NCBI RefSeq assembly: GCF_030518235.1
Contig: NZ_JAULSA010000003.1
Location: 496,001 to 560,000, forward strand
Length of the DNA: 64,000 nt
Reading direction: 5' to 3'
Source: Saccharibacillus sp. CPCC 101409
GTDB taxonomy: Bacteria; Bacillota; Bacilli; Paenibacillales; Paenibacillaceae
The first letter of the stretch is position 1; every line of letters begins with the position of its first letter. Below the pieces are notes generated by a model. That model worked only from the letters and a program-made list of their open reading frames with translations, did no database searches and was not told where the DNA came from. Made by a program: the position numbers and the translations under genes. Positions 33,944-42,100 of this stretch are shown here, one piece after another.

Positions 33944-34894
33944 TTGAAAACACCGGTTTATTTCAATCATGACGGCGGAGTGGACGATCTGGTTTCGCTG
34001 TTTCTGCTGCTGCAAATGGAAGACGTGGAAGTCACGGGCGTATCGGTGATTCCGGCCGACGGTTATCTGGAGCCGGCGACGGACGCGAGCCGCAAGATTA
34101 TCGACCGTTTCGGCAAAGGACAACGTGTGGAAGTGGCGAAGTCCAACTCCCGCGGCAAAAATCCGTTCCCGGCCGAGTGGCGCATGCACTCGTTCCTGGT
34201 GGACGCGGTGCCGATGCTGAACGAGTCCGGCACGATGGAGGCCCCGCTGTCGGCGCTGTCGGCGCATCGACATTTGATCGAAACGGTCAAAAGCACCGAA
34301 GGCCAAACGACGCTGCTGTTTACCGGTCCGCTGACCGATCTTGCGCGCGCGCTGGACGAAGCGCCCGAGATCGAAGAGAAGATTGCGCGGCTGTTCTGGA
34401 TGGGCGGCACGTTCCAGGCGGGCAATGTGCAGGAGCCGGAACACGACGGAACGGCGGAGTGGAATGTGTTCTGGGACCCGGAAGCGGCCGACCGCGTGTT
34501 CCGCAGCGGCATCGAGATCGACCTGGTCGCGCTGGAAAGCACCAACAAAGTGCCGCTGACCCTGGCGGTGCGCAACCGCTGGGCGTCGGAGCGCCGCTAC
34601 GAAGGCGTCGACTTCCTCGGCCAGTGCTACGCGTTCTGCCCGCCGCTCGTGTACATGGAAACGAACTCGACCTACTATCTGTGGGACGTGCTGACGACCG
34701 CTTCCCTCGGCAAGCCGGACCTGGTCGAGCGCCGCACGGTCAACGCCGTGGTCGTCCCCGACGGCCCGAGTCAGGGCCGCACGGTGGAGACGGCCGAAGG
34801 CCGCCCCGTCCAGCTGGTCTACGACGTGAACGGAACGGGCTTCTTTGACTATATTACCGAGCTGGCGAAAGGAGCCGCGCCTAGGCGCTACTAG
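33944..34894 (+). CDS. Nucleoside hydrolase-family protein with altered metal site
   Basis: Member of the inosine-uridine nucleoside N-ribohydrolase fold (316 residues), enzymes that split nucleosides into base and ribose. The N-terminal Ca2+ loop, normally DxDPGxDD, reads NHDGGVDD, so the first Asp is Asn. LLFTGPLTDLARAL and FWMGGTF match the family. The C-terminal H-D-P motif is not obvious: ALESTNKVPLT stands in the region and DVNGTGFF near the end. The start is TTG at 33944, eight bases after AAGGAG; GTG at 33935 overlaps the ribosome site. Substrate and activity are uncertain. It is monocistronic, with a strong terminator. Confidence 0.72.
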   Translation: MKTPVYFNHDGGVDDLVSLFLLLQMEDVEVTGVSVIPADGYLEPATDASRKIIDRFGKGQRVEVAKSNSRGKNPFPAEWRMHSFLVDAVPMLNESGTMEAPLSALSAHRHLIETVKSTEGQTTLLFTGPLTDLARALDEAPEIEEKIARLFWMGGTFQAGNVQEPEHDGTAEWNVFWDPEAADRVFRSGIEIDLVALESTNKVPLTLAVRNRWASERRYEGVDFLGQCYAFCPPLVYMETNSTYYLWDVLTTASLGKPDLVERRTVNAVVVPDGPSQGRTVETAEGRPVQLVYDVNGTGFFDYITELAKGAAPRRY

Positions 34895-34941
34895 AATACG
34901 CTTCGACCGGCGTTCTTTCGCTGCAAACTTTCACACGTGAA

Positions 34942-34975
34942 GCCGCCAATCCTTAAAGGGGTTGGCGGCTTTTTT
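34942..34975 (+). terminator. Terminator of the nucleoside hydrolase gene
   Basis: GCCGCCAA and TTGGCGGC, extended by C-G pairs, close a short loop and are followed by six T. Confidence 0.9.
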
Positions 34976-35052
34976 CGCGCTATGTTCGATTTGCTTCAAG
35001 TTTGGCGCAGTTCCGTCTTGTAGAAGAGCCGTCCTCCCAAATAGCGTCCTCC

Positions 35053-35224
35053 ATACACTTAATTCGTCTTCCGGCACGCCGTTAAATCAAATAAGCGCAC
35101 AGATACAACTATTTTTCGTTTTTTAAGCCTTCAAAGACGATTTGAGCGGAAATAGATGTACGTGTGCAGTTATTCGGCCGATTTCGTCCGATTGGGCGAA
35201 AATAAGTGTATATCGGCAGTTATT
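35053..35224. repeat. Intergenic palindromic repeat family C, first cluster
   Basis: Three full units lie at 35089-35115, 35150-35174 and 35199-35224, with a half unit at about 35053-35065 (reverse). They begin AAATAAGTG, or variants, and end CAGTTATTT or CAACTATTT. They occupy an otherwise gene-free stretch (34976-35320) between the nucleoside hydrolase and dps. The same family recurs at 47556-47742. Confidence 0.75.
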
Positions 35225-35346
35225 GTGAACAAGCAACCGCCGGGCGCGCCTTCGCAAGCGGAAGACAAACTCCGACCCGCAAGCATAACCCGCAAAAATA
35301 ATCCGTAAAAAACTTCCCACCGGCACTCGCTTTTTCCAAAACTAGA

Positions 35347-35381
35347 TGCTATAATTTAAATAGGATTTAGAATAAGTCTAA
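35347..35381 (+). promoter_or_regulatory. dps promoter with PerR-like box
   Basis: An extended -10 TGCTATAAT lies at 35347-35355. TTAGAATAAGTCTAA (35367-35381) follows over the transcript start; it is a palindrome within a longer ATTTAGA-N5-TCTAAAT and resembles the PerR box (TTATAATNATTATAA). Repression by PerR and induction by peroxide is the expected control for a dps/mrgA gene. Confidence 0.6.
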
Positions 35382-35408
35382 ATTTAAAATAAAGGGGAGT
35401 TACCTCTA

Positions 35409-35894
35409 ATGAAAACCGCACATGAAAATACGAACGTAAACGCAAACACCGATACCGCCGCCGAGCTTCATCGCGCGCTGAATAAGCAGGTCGCCGACTG
35501 GTCCGTCCTGTACACCAAGCTGCACAACTACCACTGGTACGTCAAAGGCTCCCACTTCTTCACGCTGCACGTAAAATTCGAAGAGCTGTACAACGCCGCG
35601 GCCGAGCGGCTGGACGAAGTGGCCGAACGCCTGCTGACCATCGGCGGAGCGCCGGCGGCTACGCTGCGCGAGCACCTGGAATTGACGCGCGTAAGCGAAG
35701 CGGCGGGCGGGGAAACGGCCGAACAGATGGTCGATGCGCTGATCCGCGATTTTCGCGCCGAAGCCGCGGAGCTGGAGCACGCGATCGAGATCGCCGGAGC
35801 GCTGGGCGACAAAGCGACCGAAGACCTGCTGATCGGGCTGCAAAGCGCGGTCGAGAAAGACGCCTGGATGCTGGAAGCGTACCTGGGCCGCTGA
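35409..35894 (+). CDS. dps: Dps-family DNA-binding ferritin-like protein
   Basis: Dodecameric iron-storage and DNA-protection protein (161 residues, normal length). The ferroxidase site is formed across subunits by residues of LHNYHWYVKGSHFFTLHVKFEELY and the following helix AAAERLDEVAERLL, which carry the conserved His, Asp/Glu and Trp positions. It oxidises ferrous iron with peroxide and stores it, limiting Fenton damage. The N-terminal tail is hydrophilic (KTAHENTNVNANT). The ribosome site is AAAGGGGAG. A PerR-like box overlaps its promoter, and a terminator follows, so it is a single-gene unit. The next gene encodes nitric oxide synthase, also tied to oxidative stress in Bacillus. Confidence 0.9.
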   Translation: MKTAHENTNVNANTDTAAELHRALNKQVADWSVLYTKLHNYHWYVKGSHFFTLHVKFEELYNAAAERLDEVAERLLTIGGAPAATLREHLELTRVSEAAGGETAEQMVDALIRDFRAEAAELEHAIEIAGALGDKATEDLLIGLQSAVEKDAWMLEAYLGR

Positions 35895-35945
35895 AGCTGA
35901 AACTGAAGCAAAATGCAGTGAAAAACAAGGCATCGCGCCGTCCGG

Positions 35946-35995
35946 CCGGTCCTGGCGCGCCCGCGCAAACGACGGGCGGCAGGGCCGGCTTTTTT
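35946..35995 (+). terminator. Terminator of dps
   Basis: CCGGTCCTG and CAGGGCCGG pair (one G-U), with an inner CCCG/CGGG stem, followed by TTTTTT. Confidence 0.75.
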
Positions 35996-36031
35996 GCGCT
36001 TTCCTTTCGCCCGGCGTGGACGTTCGAACCG

Positions 36032-36112
36032 TTTGGTCACCAAATCGACGCGAAAAGTCTGCTTATCGCGAGCGATCCTGACTTATGATACTTATAGATG
36101 TGATCGTAATCA
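36032..36112 (+). promoter_or_regulatory. Two palindromes upstream of the nitric oxide synthase gene
   Basis: TTTGG-TCA-CCAAA (36032-36044) and TGAT-CGTA-ATCA (36101-36112) are perfect inverted repeats in the 160 bases before the gene. A -10-like TATGAT is at 36084-36089. They are candidate operators for an unidentified regulator. Confidence 0.35.
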
Positions 36113-36155
36113 TTTACAGCAGTAAACGGACAGCATAAGGCGAGGTGCGCAAACC

Positions 36156-37457
36156 ATGACGACCCATGAAAACGAACACGCGGCTCTGCTTGCGGAAGCG
36201 GAGCTTTTTATTGAACAATGCTACAGTGAACTGGACCTCACGGAAAAAGAAACGAGAAGCCGGATCGGAGAGATTGCACTTGAGATCGAGCGGACGGGCA
36301 CCTATACCCATACGTTCGACGAGCTGCGGCACGGGGCGCGGATGGCCTGGCGCAACAGCAACCGCTGTATCGGCCGCCTGCCGTGGGACAGCCTGCATGT
36401 GCTGGACCGGCGCGATGCCGATTCGGAAGAGGAGATCGCGCAGGCGCTGCTCGACCATCTGGACTTTGCGACGAACGGAGGACGCATCCGTCCGACGATC
36501 ACTATCTTGAAGCCGGAGAGCGGAAACAGCCCGGGCGCGCGCGTCTGGAACGAGCAGCTGATCCGCTACGCGGGCTACGAAACGCCGAACGGCGGACGCA
36601 TCGGCGATCCCGTTTCGCTGGAGTTTACGCGTTTGTGCGAGAAGATGGGGTGGCGGGGCAAAAGGTCGGACTTCGACGTGCTGCCGCTGGTCATCCAACT
36701 GGACGGCGGCGCGCCTAAATGGTTCGAACTCCCGGCGGATAAAGTGCTGGAAGTGGATATTCGCCATCCGGAGCTTGCGGGCTTCGACGAACTGCGGCTC
36801 AAATGGTACGCCGTTCCCGCCGTTTCGGGCATGCGGCTGGAGATCGGCGGCATCCGCTACGGCGGCGCGCCTTTTAACGGCTGGTATATGGGGACGGAGA
36901 TTGGCGCGCGCAACTTTGCGGACGAAAACCGTTACAATCTGCTGCCGGCCGTGGCCGACCTGATGGGGCTGGACCGCGGCCGCCGCAGTTCGCTTTGGCA
37001 GGACCGCGCGCTGGTCGAGCTGAACGTCGCCGTGCTGGAATCTTACCGGGCGGCGGGCGTCAGCATGGTGGACCATCATACGGCGGCCGCGCAGTTCGAA
37101 ACGTTCGAGAAGCGCGAGCGGGAAGCGGGACGCGATGTAACCGGCAACTGGGCCTGGCTCATTCCGCCGATGTCGCCTGCGACCACGCACGTGTTCCACA
37201 AGCGCTATGACAATACGATCGTGAAGCCGAACTTTTTTTATGCCAAAAAGCCGTATGCCGGACTGTTGACGGGATTCGAAGACGGGACGCGGGCGGAAAG
37301 CGGCACAAACGGTGCGGCAGCGGAAAAAGAAACCGGCGCGCCGGTCGGCGTTTGCCCGGTGACCGGCGCTTCCGGCGGGATGGCGTCTGCATCCGATCTG
37401 CCGCCGTCCGCGCCACGCGCGGAAAGCGAAAGTAAGCGCGGCTGTCCGTTTCATTAA
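36156..37457 (+). CDS. nos: Bacterial nitric oxide synthase oxygenase with C-terminal Cys-Pro tail
   Basis: Haem enzyme converting L-arginine to citrulline and nitric oxide, using reductase partners supplied in trans. The first about 370 residues match the compact bacterial NOS oxygenase. C71 in WRNSNRCIGRLPW is the proximal haem thiolate; WYAVPAVSGMRLEIGG, FNGWYMGTEIGARNF and VDHHTAA are core blocks, with Trp-Tyr-Met-Glu at the arginine site. Bacillus enzymes are about 360 residues, but this one has 433. The extra tail of about 60 residues is Ala/Gly/Ser-rich and contains two Cys-Pro motifs, GVCPVTG (C400) and the terminal GCPFH (C430). Such CP motifs can bind haem as regulatory sites; that is inference. 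It is monocistronic with a strong terminator. Confidence 0.92.
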   Translation: MTTHENEHAALLAEAELFIEQCYSELDLTEKETRSRIGEIALEIERTGTYTHTFDELRHGARMAWRNSNRCIGRLPWDSLHVLDRRDADSEEEIAQALLDHLDFATNGGRIRPTITILKPESGNSPGARVWNEQLIRYAGYETPNGGRIGDPVSLEFTRLCEKMGWRGKRSDFDVLPLVIQLDGGAPKWFELPADKVLEVDIRHPELAGFDELRLKWYAVPAVSGMRLEIGGIRYGGAPFNGWYMGTEIGARNFADENRYNLLPAVADLMGLDRGRRSSLWQDRALVELNVAVLESYRAAGVSMVDHHTAAAQFETFEKREREAGRDVTGNWAWLIPPMSPATTHVFHKRYDNTIVKPNFFYAKKPYAGLLTGFEDGTRAESGTNGAAAEKETGAPVGVCPVTGASGGMASASDLPPSAPRAESESKRGCPFH

Positions 37458-37498
37458 GACCGGGACCGGAACGGCGCGCGCGGAAAGCAAGCATCGTA

Positions 37499-37548
37499 AA
37501 AAGGACTTCAACTTCCGCTGTGGGCGGAGGGAGAAGTCCTTTCTTTTT
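37499..37548. terminator. Bidirectional terminator between nos and the SDR gene
   Basis: AAAGGACTTC and GAAGTCCTTT form a 10-bp stem with an inner TCCGC/GCGGA stem, followed by CTTTTTC. The opposite strand also runs into a T-tract. Confidence 0.85.
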
Positions 37549-37586
37549 CAAAAAAATACGGCAGCCGAAGAAACGGCGCTTCGCCG

Positions 37587-38315
37587 TTACTGCGGATTCG
37601 TCGTCCAGATGCCCGCCGATTTCACGAACACGCGGGCCGGCAGCTTGAGCGTCGCCAGCGCCAGCTCGGCTACGTCTTCCGCCTGCATCATGCGGTCTTC
37701 GTCGCCGATCGGAAGATTGTTGCTGGAAGCCAGCTCCGTATTCACGGTGCTCGGCGTCAGGACGGTCACGCGTATATTCGACTTGCGCACTTCCTGCATC
37801 AGCGCTTCGCTCATGCCGATCAGCGCCGCCTTCGACGCGCAGTAAGCGGAGCCCGTCGCAAAGCCGCGCTCGCCGGCGGTGGACGCGACGTTCAGGATAC
37901 TGCCGCTGTTCTGTTCCAGCATAAACGGCAGCGCGGCATGCGTCGTATAATAAGCGCCCATCAGGTTGACGCGAATAATGCGCTCCCACTCTTCGGGGTC
38001 CATCTCCGCCAGCTTGCCGAACGAAGCGATGCCGGCGTTGTTGACCAGAATATCGATCGCGCCGAGCTGCTCCTGCAGGCGGGCGATCGCGGATTCGATC
38101 TCCGTCCGCACGGAAACGTCGGCGGCCTGAACGAACACGCTTACGCCGTAAGTCGAAGACAGTTCCTCGCGCAGGCTCTCCAGATCGGACGCGGTCCGCG
38201 CGATCAAGCCCAGATGCACGCCTTCGGCGGCCAGCGCTTCGGCGACGGCGCGCCCGATTCCTTTGCCCGCTCCGGTAATGACGGCGGTCTGGTCTTTGAG
38301 TTCAATCGTAGTCAC
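37587..38315 (-). CDS. Short-chain dehydrogenase/reductase (FabG-like)
   Basis: NAD(P)-dependent oxidoreductase (242 residues) of the classical SDR family. Cofactor motif TGAGKGIG (about residue 14), NNAG (about 90), catalytic Ser in NVASTAG and Y-x-x-x-K in YCASKAAL are all present. RTASDLESL after beta-2 favours NADP. Sequence level resembles FabG and B. subtilis YkvO/YxjF-type reductases, but no fatty acid genes adjoin, so the substrate is open. The start is GTG at 38315 with AAGGAGG upstream; the frame extends 49 codons further but without a ribosome site. It converges with nos and is divergent from the small HELGH gene. Confidence 0.82.
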   Translation of the reverse strand: MTTIELKDQTAVITGAGKGIGRAVAEALAAEGVHLGLIARTASDLESLREELSSTYGVSVFVQAADVSVRTEIESAIARLQEQLGAIDILVNNAGIASFGKLAEMDPEEWERIIRVNLMGAYYTTHAALPFMLEQNSGSILNVASTAGERGFATGSAYCASKAALIGMSEALMQEVRKSNIRVTVLTPSTVNTELASSNNLPIGDEDRMMQAEDVAELALATLKLPARVFVKSAGIWTTNPQ

Positions 38316-38493
38316 GATATGTTCCTCCTTGGGTTCGGTATGATAAGGGCGATAAGCCTCTTCTGAAAGTGTACCGAACGGGGCGCGATTTTCCAAACGC
38401 GGCAGGCTGAAATCCGCGATCCAGCGAAGAAATCGCAAAAATATCTCGGTCGCTTGTTTCAACGAGCAAGAAGGCGGGTAAAATAATTATTTG

Positions 38494-38522
38494 TTCACAT
38501 TTCCGAAATTTAGGGTTATACT
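38494..38522 (+). promoter_or_regulatory. Promoter of the small HELGH gene
   Basis: TTCACA, a 17-base spacer and TATACT precede the gene by about 75 bases; each hexamer matches consensus in five of six positions. Confidence 0.55.
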
Positions 38523-38596
38523 AATCTCCGGCTTCCTCTTTAGAAACGATCGCCGTTTGTCGATATCTATTGTAAAAAGGAACGGGAGAAAAATGC

Positions 38597-39067
38597 ATGA
38601 ACAGAACCCTTATTGAAGATACGATCGCCGATATCCTAACCCGTTCGGACAGCCGCATCGAAGTGGTGTTGGAAAATCTTTTTCCCGGAAAAAGACTGGT
38701 CGGCGGCAAATACAATCTCGACGACAACCGAATCACTCTTTACCTCGGCGTGCTGGAAGAACAGTGCATCCAGTTGTTCGGCACGCTCGACGACTTCGAA
38801 GAGTATGTGCGAATCGTCCTGGCGCACGAACTCGGACACGCAAACGACCCGGAACTCGAATACCTGTCGGAACGTCTGGTTAAAATCCGCGGCAATCTTT
38901 CCCGCATCCGCGTCACGCTTCGTCTGGAAGAAAACGCATGGCGGTATGCCGACGATCTGGTGCGCACGGAAAATCCCGCTTTGTTCGATACCATCATGGG
39001 TCAGTCGCTGAGCGGCTATTACGAAGCGCTGCCCGAGTATGCGGAACTGATCGCGACGATCGCCTGA
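38597..39067 (+). CDS. Small putative zinc metallopeptidase (HELGH), function unknown
   Basis: I do not recognise the family. The 156-residue protein has no signal peptide or membrane segment. Its centre reads VLAHELGHANDPELEYL, an HExxH zinc-peptidase motif (H77, E78, H81). About 30 residues later comes EENAWRYADDL, which could supply a third glutamate ligand as in the M78 (ImmA/IrrE) family, where HELGH is followed by an E-x2-A helix. Unlike ImmA there is no adjacent helix-turn-helix regulator. The start at 38597 has GGGAG eight bases upstream. It ends at a strong bidirectional terminator and is transcribed alone. Confidence 0.6.
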   Translation: MNRTLIEDTIADILTRSDSRIEVVLENLFPGKRLVGGKYNLDDNRITLYLGVLEEQCIQLFGTLDDFEEYVRIVLAHELGHANDPELEYLSERLVKIRGNLSRIRVTLRLEENAWRYADDLVRTENPALFDTIMGQSLSGYYEALPEYAELIATIA

Positions 39068-39098
39068 GCTTCAACGCGATCCATCGCCCGTTTATCGC

Positions 39099-39151
39099 AA
39101 AAACTTCCGGCTCCAACTCCCGCTGAGGGAGAAGGGGCCGGAAGTTTTTTT
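39099..39151. terminator. Bidirectional terminator between the HELGH and GH2 genes
   Basis: AAACTTCCGGC and GCCGGAAGTTT form an 11-bp stem with an inner CCC/GGG pairing. Seven T follow on the plus strand and A/T-rich sequence on the other side. Confidence 0.85.
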
Positions 39152-39171
39152 GCGTGCGGCTCTGCTTGGAG

Positions 39172-42100
39172 TCAGACCGATCCGGACCGCCCGAACCGGA
39201 AGCCGCCGAAGTCGAAGCGCGAACCCGGGAGGAAAATGAACGTGACCTTATAGCGGCCCGCGATTCTTTCCAGCGGGAAAGCGCGCTCCTCGTAATCGGA
39301 GGAGTCCGACTTGGCGAATTCGATCAGCCTGCGGAATTCGCCGTCGGCGTTCTCGAAACGGATCTGGATCGTATTGCGGTCGATCGGCGAGCGGCCCAGG
39401 AGGGTCAGGACGTCCGTGCCGGCCGCTCCGAAGTCCATATCGTCGAATTCCAGCGAGACGTTGTTGCCGATCTCTTCGATGCCGCGTTCGCCGCGCTCGA
39501 ACGCGTCGCCGTAGATGCGGTCGCAGTCCGCGGCGCGGTTGAACGCGAAGGCCCGGCTCTGCCGCTCGAAGGAGAAGCCTTTGATATGCACCTTTTGGTT
39601 GAGCACGAAGCACAGCGTCTCGACGCCGCGCAGCCTGCGCGCCAGCTTGTACGTTTCTTCCTGGTACGTGTTCCAGATCGACGGTTTCTGATACACGACG
39701 TCGGCCAGCGGCTCCGAATCGTCTTCGCCGGGAATACCGGCAAGGATCGCGATCGGATATTCTTCGCCGGACAGGGCGAAGATCGGCAGCGTAATCGTAT
39801 CCGATCCGTACGGGCCGAAGTCCAGCCGGGTGAAGCCGACGACCGTCTCGCCGTCGCGCGACGTAGCGACGCCGCGCTCGTTGCCGGTGCCGACATCGCC
39901 GCGGCTGTAGTCGTAGACGCCGGCCGAGACGAAGCCGTACGGATCGTGATAAGCCGTCCCCAGGCCCGACGCTTCGAATTCGAGCTGCGAGATCAGCCGG
40001 ATGCCGTCCGTGCCGCTGCGGCTTGCGCAGCGCAGGCGGAATATTCCGTCTCCGAGCGCGGTGACGACCGCGTCGAGCCCGTCGGCTTCGACGCGCGCAA
40101 GATGCGACGCGATACCCGCGTCGTCCGTGACGCTCCACTCCACGTCGCGATAGCTCGCGTCCGCGGGGAACAGCTCCGCCCGCACCGCGGCGGACGGCGA
40201 AGCCGCGGTCAGCGCACGTCCGGCGGCGCTGACGATGCCGATCCGGCGCAGCGGAATCTCGTCCGCGCCGCCGCTTCCGGTCACGATCGGCGCGTCTTCG
40301 CAGCGCGGCAGAGCCTGCCGCGGCCCGCCGCCGGCCCGCGCCGCTTCGCCCGGCTCGCCTAAGCCGCCCGCCGATGCTTTCGCCCCCGAACCGGGCGAAG
40401 TCCCGCCGTCCGTCCCGTCCGCGTCCGAGACGCCCGCCCGTTCCGGCGCCGCAGGCTCGGCTTCGCGCGTCTTCCCCGCGCCCGCCCCGCCGGCTTCGCC
40501 CGCCGCCAGCGCTTCAAGCGTCAGCTCCGCGCCTTCCAGCCCCGGCGAAGACACGCTTACCGTAATCGCTCCGGCTTCCGTCGTCGCCCCGACGATCGCC
40601 AGCGCTTTGCCGGAGAACAACCGGCGGCTTGCGCCTTTGTAGGCGTCGTAATCCGTGCTGTCGCCGTTGTCCATGCCGAGCAGGCGGCCTGCGCCGCTTA
40701 CCTGCACGCGCACGCGATTCGCCGCGTTCCCGACGCTGCGTCCGTGCTCGTCCTCCGCGCCGATCTCCACAAAGATCACGTCGCGTCCGTCCGCGCCGAG
40801 CGAAGAACGATCGGCGCGCAGCACGATCCTGCGCGCATCGCCGAACGACTCGCGGACGTCTTCCGCGACGATCCGCCCGTCTTCGCCGTAGGCGATCGCG
40901 GTCAGCCGGCCCGCCCGGTACGGCAGCTTCCAATGGCCGAACGGCTGCGTGCCGGAAGCCCAGTCCGTATCGTGGAAGCCGAGACTTTCCCCGTCCAGGC
41001 GCAGCTCGATCCGCGGCGCGTTGGAGCAGACCCGCACGTCGATCGTCTGGCCGTCGTTGAAGTCCCAGTACGGCAGGATATGCACCATCGGGGCGGTCTG
41101 GTAATCGGTCCAGCCCGCTTGATACATATAGTAGGAATCTTTCGGGAATCCCGCCGTGTCGATCTGTCCGAAATACGAATTCTTCGTATGGTAAGGCGTC
41201 GGCTCGCCGATATAGTCGAAGCCCGTCCACAGAAACTGTCCCAGCGAGAACGGCGCGTCGCGCTCGGCCAGCAGGCAGGCTTCGACCGATTTGGCGCCCC
41301 AGCTTGTCGGGCTGTTGCCGAGCGCGGAGCACTGCCGGTCGTCGTCGGTCAGGATCGGCCGTTCCAGCGGAAAATGATAAATGCCGCGGCTCTGCACGAC
41401 CGAAGACGTCTCGCTGCCGTAGATGATCCAGTCCGGGTGCTCTTCGTGATGCTTGCGGTAATACTTTTCCGCGTAGTTGTAGCCGGCGACCTTGACGATA
41501 TCCGCGCACTTCTGCGCATTCTCCCACGGCATGTAATTGGAGCCGATCGTGACGCGCGCATTGCCGCGGGGATCGTGCCTGCGCACTTCGTCGATCAGCA
41601 TCCGCGTGATCTCCTGGCCGCTCTCGTCCGCGTGCGTATCGTAGATTTCGTTGCCGATGCTCCACAGCAGCAGGCTCGGACGGTTGCGGTCGCGCCGTAC
41701 CCAGCTGCGCACGTCGGCCGGCGCCCATTCCCGGAAAAATCGCGCGTAATCGTACGTCGTTTTCGGCCGCTCCCACATATCGAACGCTTCGCTGACGACG
41801 AGCAGGCCCATTTCGTCCGCCAGGTCCATCACTTCCGGCGCCGGCATATTGTGCGCGGTGCGGATCGCGTTGACGCCCATCTCTTTGAGCTGCTTGAACC
41901 GTCTGCGCTGCGCCGCCGCGTTGAACGCCGAGCCGAGCGCGCCCAGATCGTGATGCTCGCACACGCCGTTCAGCTTCATTCGCCGCCCGTTCAGGCTGAA
42001 GCCGTGTTCGGGATGCAGTTCGAACTCCCGGAAGCCGGTATTCTGAACCACCGTTTCGGTCACTTCGCCGGTTGCCGCCGAACGCAGCTCCGTAACGAGG

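Noticed and set aside
39154..40362. Plus-strand frame of about 400 codons opposite the GH2 C-terminus
   Set aside because: Antisense shadow beginning in a terminator, with no ribosome site.
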